NCBI GenBank assembly: GCA_023146675.1
Contig: JAGLBQ010000028.1
Span: forward strand, 1 to 32,018
Length of the DNA: 32,018 nt
Reading direction: 5' to 3'
Source: Cocleimonas sp.
Lineage (GTDB): Bacteria; Pseudomonadota; Gammaproteobacteria; Thiotrichales; Thiotrichaceae
Part shown: in pieces, positions 1 to 8,088 of the stretch
Layout: each line of letters opens with the position of its first letter
How positions within the stretch are numbered: the first letter of the stretch is position 1
The notes under the pieces: generated by a model
What the model saw: only the letters and a program-made list of their open reading frames with translations
Told to the model about the DNA's origin: nothing
The model's database searches: none
Translations under genes and position numbers: made by a program

Positions 1-607
1 TATCGGTATCAAGTGGCACTCCCGTGTTATCACCAACCTCAGTGGCATCATCAAGACCATCACCATCGGTATCCTTTTCTAGTGGATTGGTATTAATAGC
101 GCCTTCAAGTAGAGTGGGGAGGTTATCGTTATCATCATCATCATCAAGTGCATTGATTTTACCATCACCATCTGTATCCGTTGCTGCACTTGGTTCCTCA
201 CCCACTTCTTCATTGTCAGGGATACCATCGCCATCGCTATCGGTTTTGTTTGGATTTGTTTTTAATGTGGCTTCTTCATCATCAGTTAGCCCATCACCAT
301 CACTATCAACCGCCTCTTTAGGCTCTGTTGAATCTGTGCTATTTACTTGTTGTGCGTCTTCTTTTTCTGCACTCTTGGTTTTACTTTCATCCTTTGTTTC
401 TACTTCTACTTCTACTTCTTTTTCATCTTCTTTTTTCTCCCCTTCTGGAATGCTAGGAGTAGCTGTTGAAGCTGGGTGCATTGTGCTGGTAGTACTTAGT
501 ATTTTATTTGAATCACAGAAGCCTTTTATTTTGCAGGTATAATACCACCAGCTACCAAGCGCCCATATGGCGGCTAGAATAAGTAGAATAAGTACACGTT
601 TGTTCAT
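1..607 (-). CDS. Membrane-anchored thrombospondin type-3 repeat protein (3' end cut by window)
   Basis: This gene reads leftwards and is still open at the window edge, so only about 202 N-terminal residues are seen. Residues 1-20 form a hydrophobic anchor (MNKRVLILLILAAIWALGSW), followed by a short Cys-containing segment (YYTCKIKGFC), an acidic Lys/Glu/Val-rich linker, and then at least four thrombospondin type-3 repeats of the form D-S/T-D-G-D-G-x-x-D, including a run DDDDDND. Such repeats bind calcium and in Gram-negative bacteria often precede a C-terminal OmpA peptidoglycan-binding domain; that domain would lie outside the window (inference). The start at 607 is chosen because AAAGGAG lies 9 bases upstream; an in-frame ATG at 613 is too close to it. 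A 172-codon open frame on the opposite strand here is Ser-rich and is the antisense image of the Asp-rich repeats. Confidence 0.82.
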   Translation of the reverse strand, partial: MNKRVLILLILAAIWALGSWWYYTCKIKGFCDSNKILSTTSTMHPASTATPSIPEGEKKEDEKEVEVEVETKDESKTKSAEKEDAQQVNSTDSTEPKEAVDSDGDGLTDDEEATLKTNPNKTDSDGDGIPDNEEVGEEPSAATDTDGDGKINALDDDDDNDNLPTLLEGAINTNPLEKDTDGDGLDDATEVGDNTGVPLDTD

Positions 608-742
608 GAGCATTGGCTCCTTTGAGGATGACACGATTTTGATAATTGTTGTGTTAAGTAGGGGGATTTAAACAGGCTGTAGTTATAGCATGTTTTTAAT
701 AAATTATGCCAACTATATGAATAATTAGCTATTTTGTATATT

Positions 743-1285
743 TTATTGGCTATTAGCTGAGTTTATTTTCTTATATTCTGAGTCTTCAAATGTTATGCGT
801 TGAATAGAAAGATGATGAATCCAATAACTAAGCCCCATCGTTAGTAGTACCGCTGTTGCAAAGGCATACAAGCCATAATGAATTTCAATTTTTGCCAGCG
901 CCCCCAGTTTTACTGAAACAAGTAATAGCGCAACGACGAAAACATCAAGCATTGACCATTTGCCTATTATTTCTATCACATGCAAAGACTTGTCAAGTAG
1001 AGAGCCACGAGAATAGTCAACATTTAAGATAAGCAGTAGGTTGGCTATTTTAATAACAGGGACGCAGAGGCTAAACAAGGTAATGATAATAAATAAAAAC
1101 CATTCTTGATCTGCATAAAACTGTTTCACGGTTGATAGTAGTGACACTGTATTTTCAAGAAAACTAAATTTAATCAATGTCAGTAAGGGGGCAGTTATAG
1201 CAATAACCAGTATCCCTAGTGCCGCCAACAATAATAAATTGATGATAATTGCTTGTTTTGGAAAATGACGTATCAGTGATTTCAT
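743..1285 (-). CDS. Paraquat-inducible protein A (PqiA) family membrane protein
   Basis: This 180-residue inner-membrane protein has four predicted membrane segments (about residues 13-37, 60-88, 110-130 and 137-160). The stretch GKWSMLDVFVVALLLVSVKLG at about residues 108-128 is the family's most recognisable signature. It is a single PqiA unit; full PqiA proteins carry two such units and act with MCE-type PqiB in envelope lipid traffic. No pqiB-like gene is next to it. An AAGGA ribosome site sits 5 bases before the start and overlaps the TAA of the upstream AraC-type gene, so the two are probably one transcript with coupled translation. What this stand-alone copy transports or maintains cannot be told from the sequence. 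Confidence 0.8.
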   Translation of the reverse strand: MKSLIRHFPKQAIIINLLLLAALGILVIAITAPLLTLIKFSFLENTVSLLSTVKQFYADQEWFLFIIITLFSLCVPVIKIANLLLILNVDYSRGSLLDKSLHVIEIIGKWSMLDVFVVALLLVSVKLGALAKIEIHYGLYAFATAVLLTMGLSYWIHHLSIQRITFEDSEYKKINSANSQ

Positions 1286-1293
1286 TGTTATCC

Positions 1294-1864
1294 TTATTGT
1301 TTTTTTCTAAATTGTCCAGGCGCCAGTCCTGTGATTTCTTTAAAAGCATTATAAAAATTTGACTGCGAGATAAATCCTACCGATAAACCGATAGAAAAAA
1401 CGGATGCAGTTGGCTTATTGATTAATTGTTGCTTTGCTTCTGTAATGCGATATTCGCGTATAAAGCGTGAAAAGCCTTTTATTTAATTTGCTATTGATTA
1501 ACTCAGATAGTTGGTGCGATGTTAGCTTTAGCAATGTTGCAATTTCTGCAAGATTAATATTTTCATTAATATACAATTTTTCTTGCTCCATTAGTTGCTT
1601 TAAATCCGCTAATGTCTTATCACAATCTATATGCTTTAATGTAGAAGTAGCATAAGTCACCTGCGCCGCTTCTTCTACTTCTATGGTGATATTTGGGGAG
1701 CGTATCAAGGTTAAATCGGCAATAAAAAAACAAACAACATAAGCACTCCCCATTAAAAATGCCAAAGGTTGGGCACTATGCGCAATCGCAAGCAATAAGG
1801 CGCTGAAAATTGAGAATATGATAGTGAAGATGGCAAGTGTTTGCATTTTAATGAGTCTAACCAT
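1294..1864 (-). pseudogene. AraC-type helix-turn-helix regulator, frameshifted and apparently N-terminally shortened
   Basis: The open frame running from the right encodes two membrane helices (about 45 residues) and the first half of an AraC/XylS DNA-binding domain (NLAEIATLLKLTSHQLSELI), then leaves frame at 1477-1480. Removing one A from the run of four (minus strand) restores a perfect second half: KGFSRFIREYRITEAKQQL, then SIGLSVGFISQSNFYNAFKE, then TGLAPGQFRKKQ and a stop at 1294-1296. The repaired product would be about 190-195 residues, well short of the roughly 350-400 residues usual for AraC regulators with a polytopic membrane sensor, so the sensor also looks truncated. The outermost possible start is a GTG at 1882; ATGs lie at 1864 and 1846 and none has a good ribosome site. 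It could be a true pseudogene, a sequencing error in a homopolymer, or a slippery site. Confidence 0.8.
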
Positions 1865-1890
1865 GAAACAGATAAAATACACGAAAAAAT

Positions 1891-2646
1891 ATGCAAGAAA
1901 TAATTAATCAATTCAGCACACTGCAACTTATATCTATTGTTCTGATTTTTATTTGGACAGGTTTTGTGCGCACAGGAATAGGTTTTGGTGGTGCTGCTTT
2001 GGGTTTGCCATTACTACTATTAGTTGATGGAAATCCCCTTTTCTTTTTGCCGATTATAGGCGCGCATCTGTTATTTTTCACCTCTTTAACACTGAGCAGT
2101 CGTATTCACAATGTTAATTGGTCCGTTGTTGGTAGCGTGATGGCGGTAATTATTATTCCCAAGTTCATCGGTATTCTTGGATTATTTAGTTTGCCAACAC
2201 ATATTTTGACCATTATGGTGTTTTTAATCACCTTATTTTACGGGTTGACATGGTTATTTAATTACACCATTAGCAGTCAGTCCAAATGGGTTGATGGGTT
2301 TTTATTGGTATTAGGTGGCTATGTAAGTGGCACATCATTAGTGGGAGCACCCTTGATAGCGGCTGTTGTGATGCGCTATGTCAAGAAGACAGAGCTTAGA
2401 GAGACGCTGTTTATCTTATGGTTTATTTTAGTGTTCTTTAAAATGGGTACCTTCGTTGCCTATGATGTACCTTTAAACTGGCAAGCAGCGTTATGGCTCT
2501 TACCATTTGCTGCGATTGGGCATTTTGCAGGTTTAAAAGCGCATGAGTACTTAGTACACTCTGATTCAACTGTTTTTCACCGTGTTTTAGGTTTGGGTTT
2601 GATTGTTGTATCAAGCATTGGTTTGGTAAAGATTATAGGGTCATAA
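1891..2646 (+). CDS. TauE/SafE family anion exporter (putative sulfite/organosulfonate export)
   Basis: This 251-residue protein is almost entirely hydrophobic, with seven to eight predicted membrane segments. It shows the two-fold family pattern: TGFVRTGIGFGGAALGLPLL near residue 24 and VLGGYVSGTSLVGAPLIAAV near residue 140, both Gly-rich first helices of the repeated halves. Members export sulfite, sulfoacetate or similar anions across the inner membrane, but substrate cannot be assigned from sequence. The gene is divergent from the damaged AraC-type regulator, with only a few tens of bases between them, which hints that the regulator once controlled it. A VOC-protein gene follows after 3 bases, probably in the same transcript. 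The ribosome site before the ATG at 1891 is weak. Confidence 0.87.
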   Translation: MQEIINQFSTLQLISIVLIFIWTGFVRTGIGFGGAALGLPLLLLVDGNPLFFLPIIGAHLLFFTSLTLSSRIHNVNWSVVGSVMAVIIIPKFIGILGLFSLPTHILTIMVFLITLFYGLTWLFNYTISSQSKWVDGFLLVLGGYVSGTSLVGAPLIAAVVMRYVKKTELRETLFILWFILVFFKMGTFVAYDVPLNWQAALWLLPFAAIGHFAGLKAHEYLVHSDSTVFHRVLGLGLIVVSSIGLVKIIGS

Positions 2647-2649
2647 ATT

Positions 2650-3021
2650 ATGAGTTTTTTAGGATTTCATCATGCCAGTATGATAGTTGCTGATACAGAG
2701 CGCGCATTGGTATTTTATCATAAAATATTGGGGTTGCAGATTGCTTCTGACCGACCTGACCTTGCCTTTTCTGGCGCATGGTTGACCATTACGGAGCAAC
2801 AACAGATCCATTTGTTGGAAGTACCTAATCCAGATCCATTAAAAAGACCAAAGCATGGTGGGCGTGATCGGCATGTAGCATTACGGGTGAGTGATGTAGA
2901 AAGTTTACGTTTGCGTCTAGAAGCAAATGAAATAGCCTATACGGTGAGTAAGTCAGGCAGAAAAGCGCTTTTTTGTCGAGACTTTGATGGCAACACACTA
3001 GAATTTATCGAATCTATTTAA
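2650..3021 (+). CDS. VOC superfamily (glyoxalase/dioxygenase fold) protein
   Basis: This 123-residue single-module vicinal-oxygen-chelate protein has two beta-alpha-beta-beta-beta halves. Likely metal ligands are visible in the expected places: His near residue 8 (GFHHASMIVAD), Glu near 57 (IHLLEVPNP), His near 75 (RDRHVALRVSD) and Glu near 117 (DGNTLEFIE). This full set of ligands suggests a working metal enzyme, such as a lyase, dioxygenase or thiol transferase acting as a dimer; the substrate is unknown. It starts 3 bases after the TauE-like exporter and is followed directly by an unrecognised gene, so the three probably form one transcript. It is not closely similar to the second VOC protein at 7717-8088. 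Confidence 0.85.
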   Translation: MSFLGFHHASMIVADTERALVFYHKILGLQIASDRPDLAFSGAWLTITEQQQIHLLEVPNPDPLKRPKHGGRDRHVALRVSDVESLRLRLEANEIAYTVSKSGRKALFCRDFDGNTLEFIESI

Positions 3022-3036
3022 TTGGGCTTTAAGCAA

Positions 3037-3513
3037 ATGAAACCAACGGAAATAAAACTAACTAAACCACAGATAGAAACGTTGCAGAATGATCCTTTTT
3101 ATAAGGCCTATAAAGGAAAATTTTCAGGGATCTTACGTTGGCATCAGCTTGATGAGTTATGGACGGAATTAACCAATAAAAAGCAAGATGATTGGTATGT
3201 ATATGCGGTTGGAGAGCAGCCTCCACAGAAGACTGTTAGTGCTGAAAAGCTAGTGACTTTCATTCAGGAGCTAGATCAGCTACTTCGTCGGGAACATGAC
3301 GAGGATTACTGTGGCATTGTCTATGCTGACAGCCATAAGGAGCCTGCATTTATAAAGGTATTTGATCCTAACAATCTTGGGACAGCTTGTGGATCAAGTG
3401 GCATACCTCCTTTACCAGGCTGGATTTTATCAAAAATAAAACCAGTCAATTTACCCTCTGCTTTTCCGCAACCAAGGAATAGAAAGAGATGGTGGAAATA
3501 TTTATTTGGATAA
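3037..3513 (+). CDS. Conserved-looking hypothetical protein
   Basis: I do not recognise this soluble protein of about 158 residues. It has no signal peptide or membrane segment. It has a Lys-rich N-terminus, a Trp-rich middle (ILRWHQLDELW, DDWYVYAVGE), an acidic helix ending RREHDEDYCGIVYAD, a Gly/Ser motif TACGSSGIPPLPGW, and a basic end PRNRKRWWKYLFG. The compact motifs suggest a genuine folded protein rather than a chance frame. The TTG at 3022, overlapping the upstream stop, is a possible start; I prefer the ATG at 3037, but neither has a clear ribosome site. It immediately follows the VOC gene and is probably co-transcribed with it. Confidence 0.62.
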   Translation: MKPTEIKLTKPQIETLQNDPFYKAYKGKFSGILRWHQLDELWTELTNKKQDDWYVYAVGEQPPQKTVSAEKLVTFIQELDQLLRREHDEDYCGIVYADSHKEPAFIKVFDPNNLGTACGSSGIPPLPGWILSKIKPVNLPSAFPQPRNRKRWWKYLFG

Positions 3514-3577
3514 GTTAGCTAGAATGCTATCACTGGGTTCATTATCCAAATAAGACAATCAAAGGATGAATGGACTG

Positions 3578-4681
3578 ATGTTACAAAGGGAAATGGATAG
3601 TACGGTTGATTATGGAATACCACTGATTGAACCAAAAAAAGGATTTTTAGAGAAGCTTTTTAAAACAGATTCAAAATCTAAGCTGAAGGATAAAATCCCC
3701 ACTATTACCCGAAAAGCAAACCATAGCGTCAGTGATAGGGTTTTAAATACCGTATCAAAAAAAGCTTTAACATGGGGTTGGTTGAAATATCTAGGTCGAT
3801 TAGGCGTACCCGCCCAAGTTCTTAGTATCGTTGCATTTGGAACCTTATTAGGTGCTGCCTATGCAGTCACTATGCAAACAGGAAATAGACAATTAGTAGA
3901 AGGTGATCTTTCCGTAGGTAGCACGTCCGCGCCTCAGGAAAATATTGCGCTGCTAGAACAGACTCCAGCACCCGTCGTAATGCAAGTAGAGCCTGAGCTT
4001 CAGTCGCAGAAAATAGAGCGGGAAGCTATCTTTCAACAGATTTTGCCTGTAGCTTCATTAGAGCAAGATGTAGAGTCTATTATAGAATCAGAGGAGATAG
4101 GGCTGAAAGAAAAGGATGTAACTGATCCAAGCCATGAGATTACTACGCAAACAAGAGAGGGGCAATTCACAGAAGGAGAGTTGTCAGTAGCGGATACGGA
4201 TAGCATACCTGATCTTCAGGAAGATGCTTTGTTGTTAGAGCAGAAAATACAGAAGAAGGAAGCTATTTCACAACAGACTTCCTCTATCGCTTTATTGGAA
4301 CAAGATCTGGGATCTATTATAGAATCAGAAGCGACAGAATTTAACGTAATAGATGTGACTGAATCAAACTTAATGCTTTCTCTCAATAGTTCTATTGATG
4401 AACTTCAAAAAACAGTTAACTCTCCAAAAAGTCTTAGCCCAGAAGAGTCAGACTCAAGAGAAAGCGCACCAACAGAAGTGATAACTTCAGAGCTAAATAA
4501 ATATGATCAAAAAAGAATCAAAGAATTACAGCAACAAATACTGTCAGTGAAACAAAAAACAGCAAAATACGACCAGAGTAATCTGCGCTTAGAAGGAAAG
4601 TTAGAGCTGTTGACTGTTAAAAATAGGGCGCTGTCAAATCAGTTACGTCAACTTGATGATTTGTTTGATTCATTAAAATAG
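3578..4681 (+). CDS. Single-pass membrane protein with internal duplication and C-terminal coiled coil
   Basis: I do not recognise this protein as a named family. After a basic cytoplasmic N-terminus of about 85 residues there is one membrane helix (VPAQVLSIVAFGTLLGAAYA), then a long acidic region and a C-terminal coiled coil (KRIKELQQQILSVKQKTAKY onwards). The acidic region holds two imperfect copies of a unit of about 75 residues, with matching pieces EGDLSV/EGELSV, ALLEQ/LLLEQ, REAIFQQ/KEAISQQ and DVESIIESE/DLGSIIESE. The first copy starts near 3880 and the second near 4150. The first ATG (3566) touches AAAGG; the ATG at 3578 has 12 bases of spacing and is preferred. The topology suggests a periplasmic spacer or scaffold (inference). 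Confidence 0.68.
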   Translation: MLQREMDSTVDYGIPLIEPKKGFLEKLFKTDSKSKLKDKIPTITRKANHSVSDRVLNTVSKKALTWGWLKYLGRLGVPAQVLSIVAFGTLLGAAYAVTMQTGNRQLVEGDLSVGSTSAPQENIALLEQTPAPVVMQVEPELQSQKIEREAIFQQILPVASLEQDVESIIESEEIGLKEKDVTDPSHEITTQTREGQFTEGELSVADTDSIPDLQEDALLLEQKIQKKEAISQQTSSIALLEQDLGSIIESEATEFNVIDVTESNLMLSLNSSIDELQKTVNSPKSLSPEESDSRESAPTEVITSELNKYDQKRIKELQQQILSVKQKTAKYDQSNLRLEGKLELLTVKNRALSNQLRQLDDLFDSLK

Positions 4682-4778
4682 CATTATCAATTAGAAAACT
4701 ACAGACGGCTAGAGCCGTTACAGAATCTACGTTATAGTCACTCCTTTATTTTTAGCAACACTTTTAGGAGAAAAAACT

Positions 4779-5846
4779 ATGCATGCACTATTATCTGTAC
4801 TATCTATCGTTATGATTACTTTGCTAATGATCTCTCCCTTAGAGTCTAAAGAAAACAAGGGGGAGCCTATAGGAAAATATACGGGTGCTAAAACAGCAAC
4901 TCATCCTAGTTGGTTTAAAGAAAGTTTTCTAGATCTGGAAGAAGATATTGCGGATTCAGCAGAGCAGGGCAAACGCTTGGTGGTTTATTTTTGGCAACCA
5001 GGTTGTCCTTATTGCGCTCAGCTTTGGGATGATAATTTTGCGCAGCAGGATATAGTAGATACTTTCCGTAAAAATTTTGAAATTATTGCGATTAATATGT
5101 GGGGTAATCGTGAGGTAGTGAGTGTGGGGGGTAATGACTATACAGAAAAATCATTTGCTGAAGCCTTATCAGTCGCTTATACGCCGACGCTATTTTTCTT
5201 TGATGAAAATAAAAAAGTGGCGTTAAAGCTAGAAGGTTATGTACCACCCGAAAATTTTCGTTTGGCATTACAGTATGTCTCGCAGCATAAAGAAAAAGAG
5301 GGTAATTATGCTAATTTTGTTGCTACAAACAAGGGTAATGATAAAAATAACGAGGGTAAATTACAGTCTGAATCCTATTTTTCTAAGCCCGCGTATCAAC
5401 TGCATATTAGTCATCTAAGTGAGGAGGATAAAGGTAAATATCAGGTGGTCTTTTTTGAAAAGCCTGACTGTAAAAATTGCGATCTATTGCATCAAAAAAC
5501 ATTGCAAGATAAAGAAACCATTACGTTAGTTAAGCAATTTAAATCAATCCAATTAAATCGTTTTGCAGATACTAAGGTGATTACGCCTGCAGGAAAGCAT
5601 ACAACCGCGAAAGAATGGGCAACGCAGTTAAATATTACTTATTTACCTGCAATGGTGTTTTTTGATCCCGAAGGAAAAGAAGTAATGCGGATTGATGCAC
5701 AAATGCGTAGTTTTCATGTCCAATCTGTTTTTGATTATGTGTTGAGCGAAGCTTATAAAACAGAGTTGAATTTTCAGCGCTATATTTCTGAGCGTGCTGA
5801 TAAGATTCGAGAAAAGGGGAAAGATGTTAATATTTGGCAGTATTAA
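4779..5846 (+). CDS. Exported protein with two thioredoxin-fold domains
   Basis: This 355-residue protein begins with a signal peptide or anchor (residues 1-23) and carries two thioredoxin-like domains. The first (about 40-175) has the active-site pair C76-P-Y-C79 and the cis-proline loop YTPT; the second (about 205-340) has C231-K-N-C234 and YLPA. CPYC is typical of a redox-active disulfide centre, while CKNC is unusual. The family resembles SoxW/thioredoxin-like periplasmic thiol oxidoreductases that keep cofactor-bearing or c-type cytochrome partners reduced, but no such partner gene is in the window. Start support is good: AGGAG lies 8 bases before the ATG. A lytic transglycosylase gene follows about 100 bases downstream. 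Confidence 0.85.
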   Translation: MHALLSVLSIVMITLLMISPLESKENKGEPIGKYTGAKTATHPSWFKESFLDLEEDIADSAEQGKRLVVYFWQPGCPYCAQLWDDNFAQQDIVDTFRKNFEIIAINMWGNREVVSVGGNDYTEKSFAEALSVAYTPTLFFFDENKKVALKLEGYVPPENFRLALQYVSQHKEKEGNYANFVATNKGNDKNNEGKLQSESYFSKPAYQLHISHLSEEDKGKYQVVFFEKPDCKNCDLLHQKTLQDKETITLVKQFKSIQLNRFADTKVITPAGKHTTAKEWATQLNITYLPAMVFFDPEGKEVMRIDAQMRSFHVQSVFDYVLSEAYKTELNFQRYISERADKIREKGKDVNIWQY

Positions 5847-5951
5847 TTTTTTGAATAAAGTAGAATGCAGCATAAGTGGTTATTAAACTTATTAATATAT
5901 TTTAATATTATAAATTACCACCTCCTTTTAGTTTTTGGTTACACTTATTCG

Positions 5952-7004
5952 ATGAAGTTAATACATACAATTATTGCGTTTATATTCACCTCTTTACTGG
6001 CTAATACTGCTATTGCTGTGCCGCATCAAAAGCAGGTCATGTTGTCAGCAATGAGTCCATCCGCTTTGCCTGAAAAGAAAAAGAAAGCGAAAAAAAGATA
6101 CAGAGGTAGTTCTTGTTTAAGAAGTGTTGATACCGTTAGGCGTAAAGCGCGCGAGATAGATTTTATTATCAATAAAAGTGCACAGCGATACTCTGTTGAT
6201 GCTAATTTGATTAGAGCAGTGATTGCAGTTGAATCTTGTTATAACGCTCGTGCTGTTTCTCCAGCAGGAGCGCAAGGATTGATGCAGTTAATTCCTGCTA
6301 CGGCAGATCGTTTTGGTGTTACCAATAGTTTTGATGTAAAACAAAATATTAATGCAGGGACAAAATATTTACGTTTTTTATCTAAGCGTTTTAACGGTGA
6401 TTTGCGTAAAGTCACTGCGGGATATAATGCAGGAGAAGGAAGGGTTGATCAGTATAGTAGAGCGCCCTACAATGGTGTTCCACCGTATAAAGAAACACGT
6501 AATTATGTGAAAAATGTATTACGCATATACGGCGAATTATCGGGTAATTATGATCAAGCATCGCTCAATGTGGATGATGGCTTGGTGAATAGACATCCCG
6601 CTAGTTATAAAGGTATGTCTGCTGAAAAAAGAGCTATTTTAAGTAGAATACGTTCATTGGGCGTGAAATCTGCCTATCAGTCTCGGAAGAAATCGACCTA
6701 TCAATCTCGAAAGAGAGTAGCACCAAAAAGAAAGCTTCCTCCTCGGGCTATTAAAGCACAAGTAATACACAAGCCAGTTTATAAAAATGGACTAAGACTT
6801 GGCGGATATAGAAAGCCAGTATCAAGCATAAGCGAGCTTTCCCCCAGAAGACAACGCGCTATCACGAGATTAAAAGCATTGCAGAAAAAATTACACGTAA
6901 TAAATGCTAGATCTAACAAAACATACGCAACATTAGGAAAACCTGGAAGGAAAGGGTGGAAGACTAATCGTCAGAATGCACCGCAATTGTATAAAAGACG
7001 ATAA
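5952..7004 (+). CDS. Secreted lytic transglycosylase (SLT domain) with long basic C-terminal tail
   Basis: From the ATG at 5952 the protein has a clean signal peptide with an A-x-A cut site (MKLIHTIIAFIFTSLLANTA, then IA|VP). An earlier in-frame ATG at 5865 adds 29 residues that spoil this, so I reject it. The SLT domain spans about residues 65-190: catalytic Glu94 in AVIAVES, GAQGLMQLIPATA, and AGYNAGEGRVDQY. The enzyme cuts the glycan strands of peptidoglycan, forming 1,6-anhydromuropeptides, in the periplasm. Unusually, about 160 residues rich in Lys/Arg follow the domain, with a small tandem repeat (YQSRKKSTYQSRKR), perhaps for wall or nucleic-acid contact (inference). It ends 9 bases from the convergent regulator gene. 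Confidence 0.88.
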   Translation: MKLIHTIIAFIFTSLLANTAIAVPHQKQVMLSAMSPSALPEKKKKAKKRYRGSSCLRSVDTVRRKAREIDFIINKSAQRYSVDANLIRAVIAVESCYNARAVSPAGAQGLMQLIPATADRFGVTNSFDVKQNINAGTKYLRFLSKRFNGDLRKVTAGYNAGEGRVDQYSRAPYNGVPPYKETRNYVKNVLRIYGELSGNYDQASLNVDDGLVNRHPASYKGMSAEKRAILSRIRSLGVKSAYQSRKKSTYQSRKRVAPKRKLPPRAIKAQVIHKPVYKNGLRLGGYRKPVSSISELSPRRQRAITRLKALQKKLHVINARSNKTYATLGKPGRKGWKTNRQNAPQLYKRR

Positions 7005-7013
7005 TTAGAGTAT

Positions 7014-7706
7014 TTAGTTATCCTTACACTTTTCTCGCATTAGGGCAATATAGTCATCCAGACTTTGCCCTGATTGCTCACTGAACGTTTGCTCTAGTAT
7101 TTGTAATTTTTGGATTCTATCTAAACGAAAATTACGAAAACTATCACGCAATTCACACCATGCGGTAAGCGTCCAAACATTACCCCAAAAAAATAAACCC
7201 AGTGGCTTTAGTTTCCGTTGACTGGGTGTATCGTCTGCTTTGTTATAATCTATTTGTAGATAATTAAAGGTTGCAATTGCATTGCGGCAGTGATCAAGCG
7301 TTGTTTTCAGGTCTTTACGATCACCAAAACTAAGCGCAAATAGTTTGCTATCATCAATATGTGCGTGTAACTCGTCAGGGATAACAGCCTGAATTTTATC
7401 AAGAACAGACTGAGCGCTACTGCCTAACTCTGAACCACCCCAAACTTTAAGAATACGCACTCCAAGAACTAATGCCTCAAGCTCATTGGCATTAAACATT
7501 AAAGGAGGGACATCTAAAGAATAGCGTAAGTGATAGCCAACACCTGCTTCGCCTTCAATGGGAACACCTGAAAGACTGAGGTCTTGAATATCACGATAGA
7601 TAGTGCGCTGGGAAACCTCCAGTCTTTCGGCAAGGTCTCGTGCCGTGATTAACCGTTTATTACGCAAAATTTGCACTAATTGAAACAGGCGGTCAGCACG
7701 ACGCAT
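7014..7706 (-). CDS. YafY-type transcription regulator (HTH_11 plus WYL domain)
   Basis: This 230-residue protein has an N-terminal helix-turn-helix (residues 1-55: RADRLFQLVQILRNK, then TARDLAERLEVSQRTIYRDI) and a WYL-type ligand-sensing domain in the second half (LQIDYNK, then KLKPLGLFFWGNVWTLTAWC, then FRNFRLDRIQ). The conserved R-x-F-R-L-D-R-I element is clear. WYL proteins bind small molecules or nucleic-acid ligands and switch transcription. The gene lies just downstream of a VOC protein; that gene's TAG overlaps this gene's GGGAG ribosome site, so the two are translationally linked. YafY regulators adjacent to VOC proteins are a common arrangement; the regulator probably controls its own operon. 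Confidence 0.88.
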   Translation of the reverse strand: MRRADRLFQLVQILRNKRLITARDLAERLEVSQRTIYRDIQDLSLSGVPIEGEAGVGYHLRYSLDVPPLMFNANELEALVLGVRILKVWGGSELGSSAQSVLDKIQAVIPDELHAHIDDSKLFALSFGDRKDLKTTLDHCRNAIATFNYLQIDYNKADDTPSQRKLKPLGLFFWGNVWTLTAWCELRDSFRNFRLDRIQKLQILEQTFSEQSGQSLDDYIALMREKCKDN

Positions 7707-7716
7707 TAAGTTCTCC

Positions 7717-8088
7717 CTAGCCTACTGAATAAAGTCCAACGCGATTGCCTTCGCTATCTGAAAACTGGGCAAAGTGACCGCATTCGCCATCATTTATCGC
7801 TGTTTTTGGTACAAGAATTTCCGCACCATTTTCTACAGCACGATTTAATGGGATACTTAAATCATCACCACCATTGAGATAGATAACAGCACCTGTTTTA
7901 CTTGGCTCATAACCTTCTGCCTGTACCAACATGCCGCTAACGGCAGGGTCTTCGTGATCAAAAATTGCCATTTTAAAGCCATCCATATTATCGTCTTTAA
8001 AGCCTGTTTTCAGAACCGCACTATAAAACTCTTTAGCACGTTGCATATCGGTAACGGGAATCTCAAACCATGTGACAATATTTTTCAT
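7717..8088 (-). CDS. VOC superfamily protein (YafY-linked)
   Basis: This 123-residue VOC protein contains the paired halves VTWFEIPVTDMQRAKEFYSA and CGHFAQFSDSEGNRVGLYS. The usual metal ligands are mostly absent: the first-strand His is replaced by Trp/Phe-Glu and the last Glu by Gly-Leu. It may therefore be a binding or resistance-type member rather than a metal enzyme (inference). An AGGAG ribosome site precedes the ATG at 8088 by 7 bases. The gene leads a two-gene operon with the YafY-type regulator. The leader at 8113-8120 contains the palindrome GAACGTTC, a possible operator. Confidence 0.82.
   Translation of the reverse strand: MKNIVTWFEIPVTDMQRAKEFYSAVLKTGFKDDNMDGFKMAIFDHEDPAVSGMLVQAEGYEPSKTGAVIYLNGGDDLSIPLNRAVENGAEILVPKTAINDGECGHFAQFSDSEGNRVGLYSVG

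Noticed and set aside
24..542. Ser-rich open frame on the plus strand
   Set aside because: It is the antisense image of the Asp-rich repeat protein on the minus strand, lacks a ribosome site, and has no recognisable domain.
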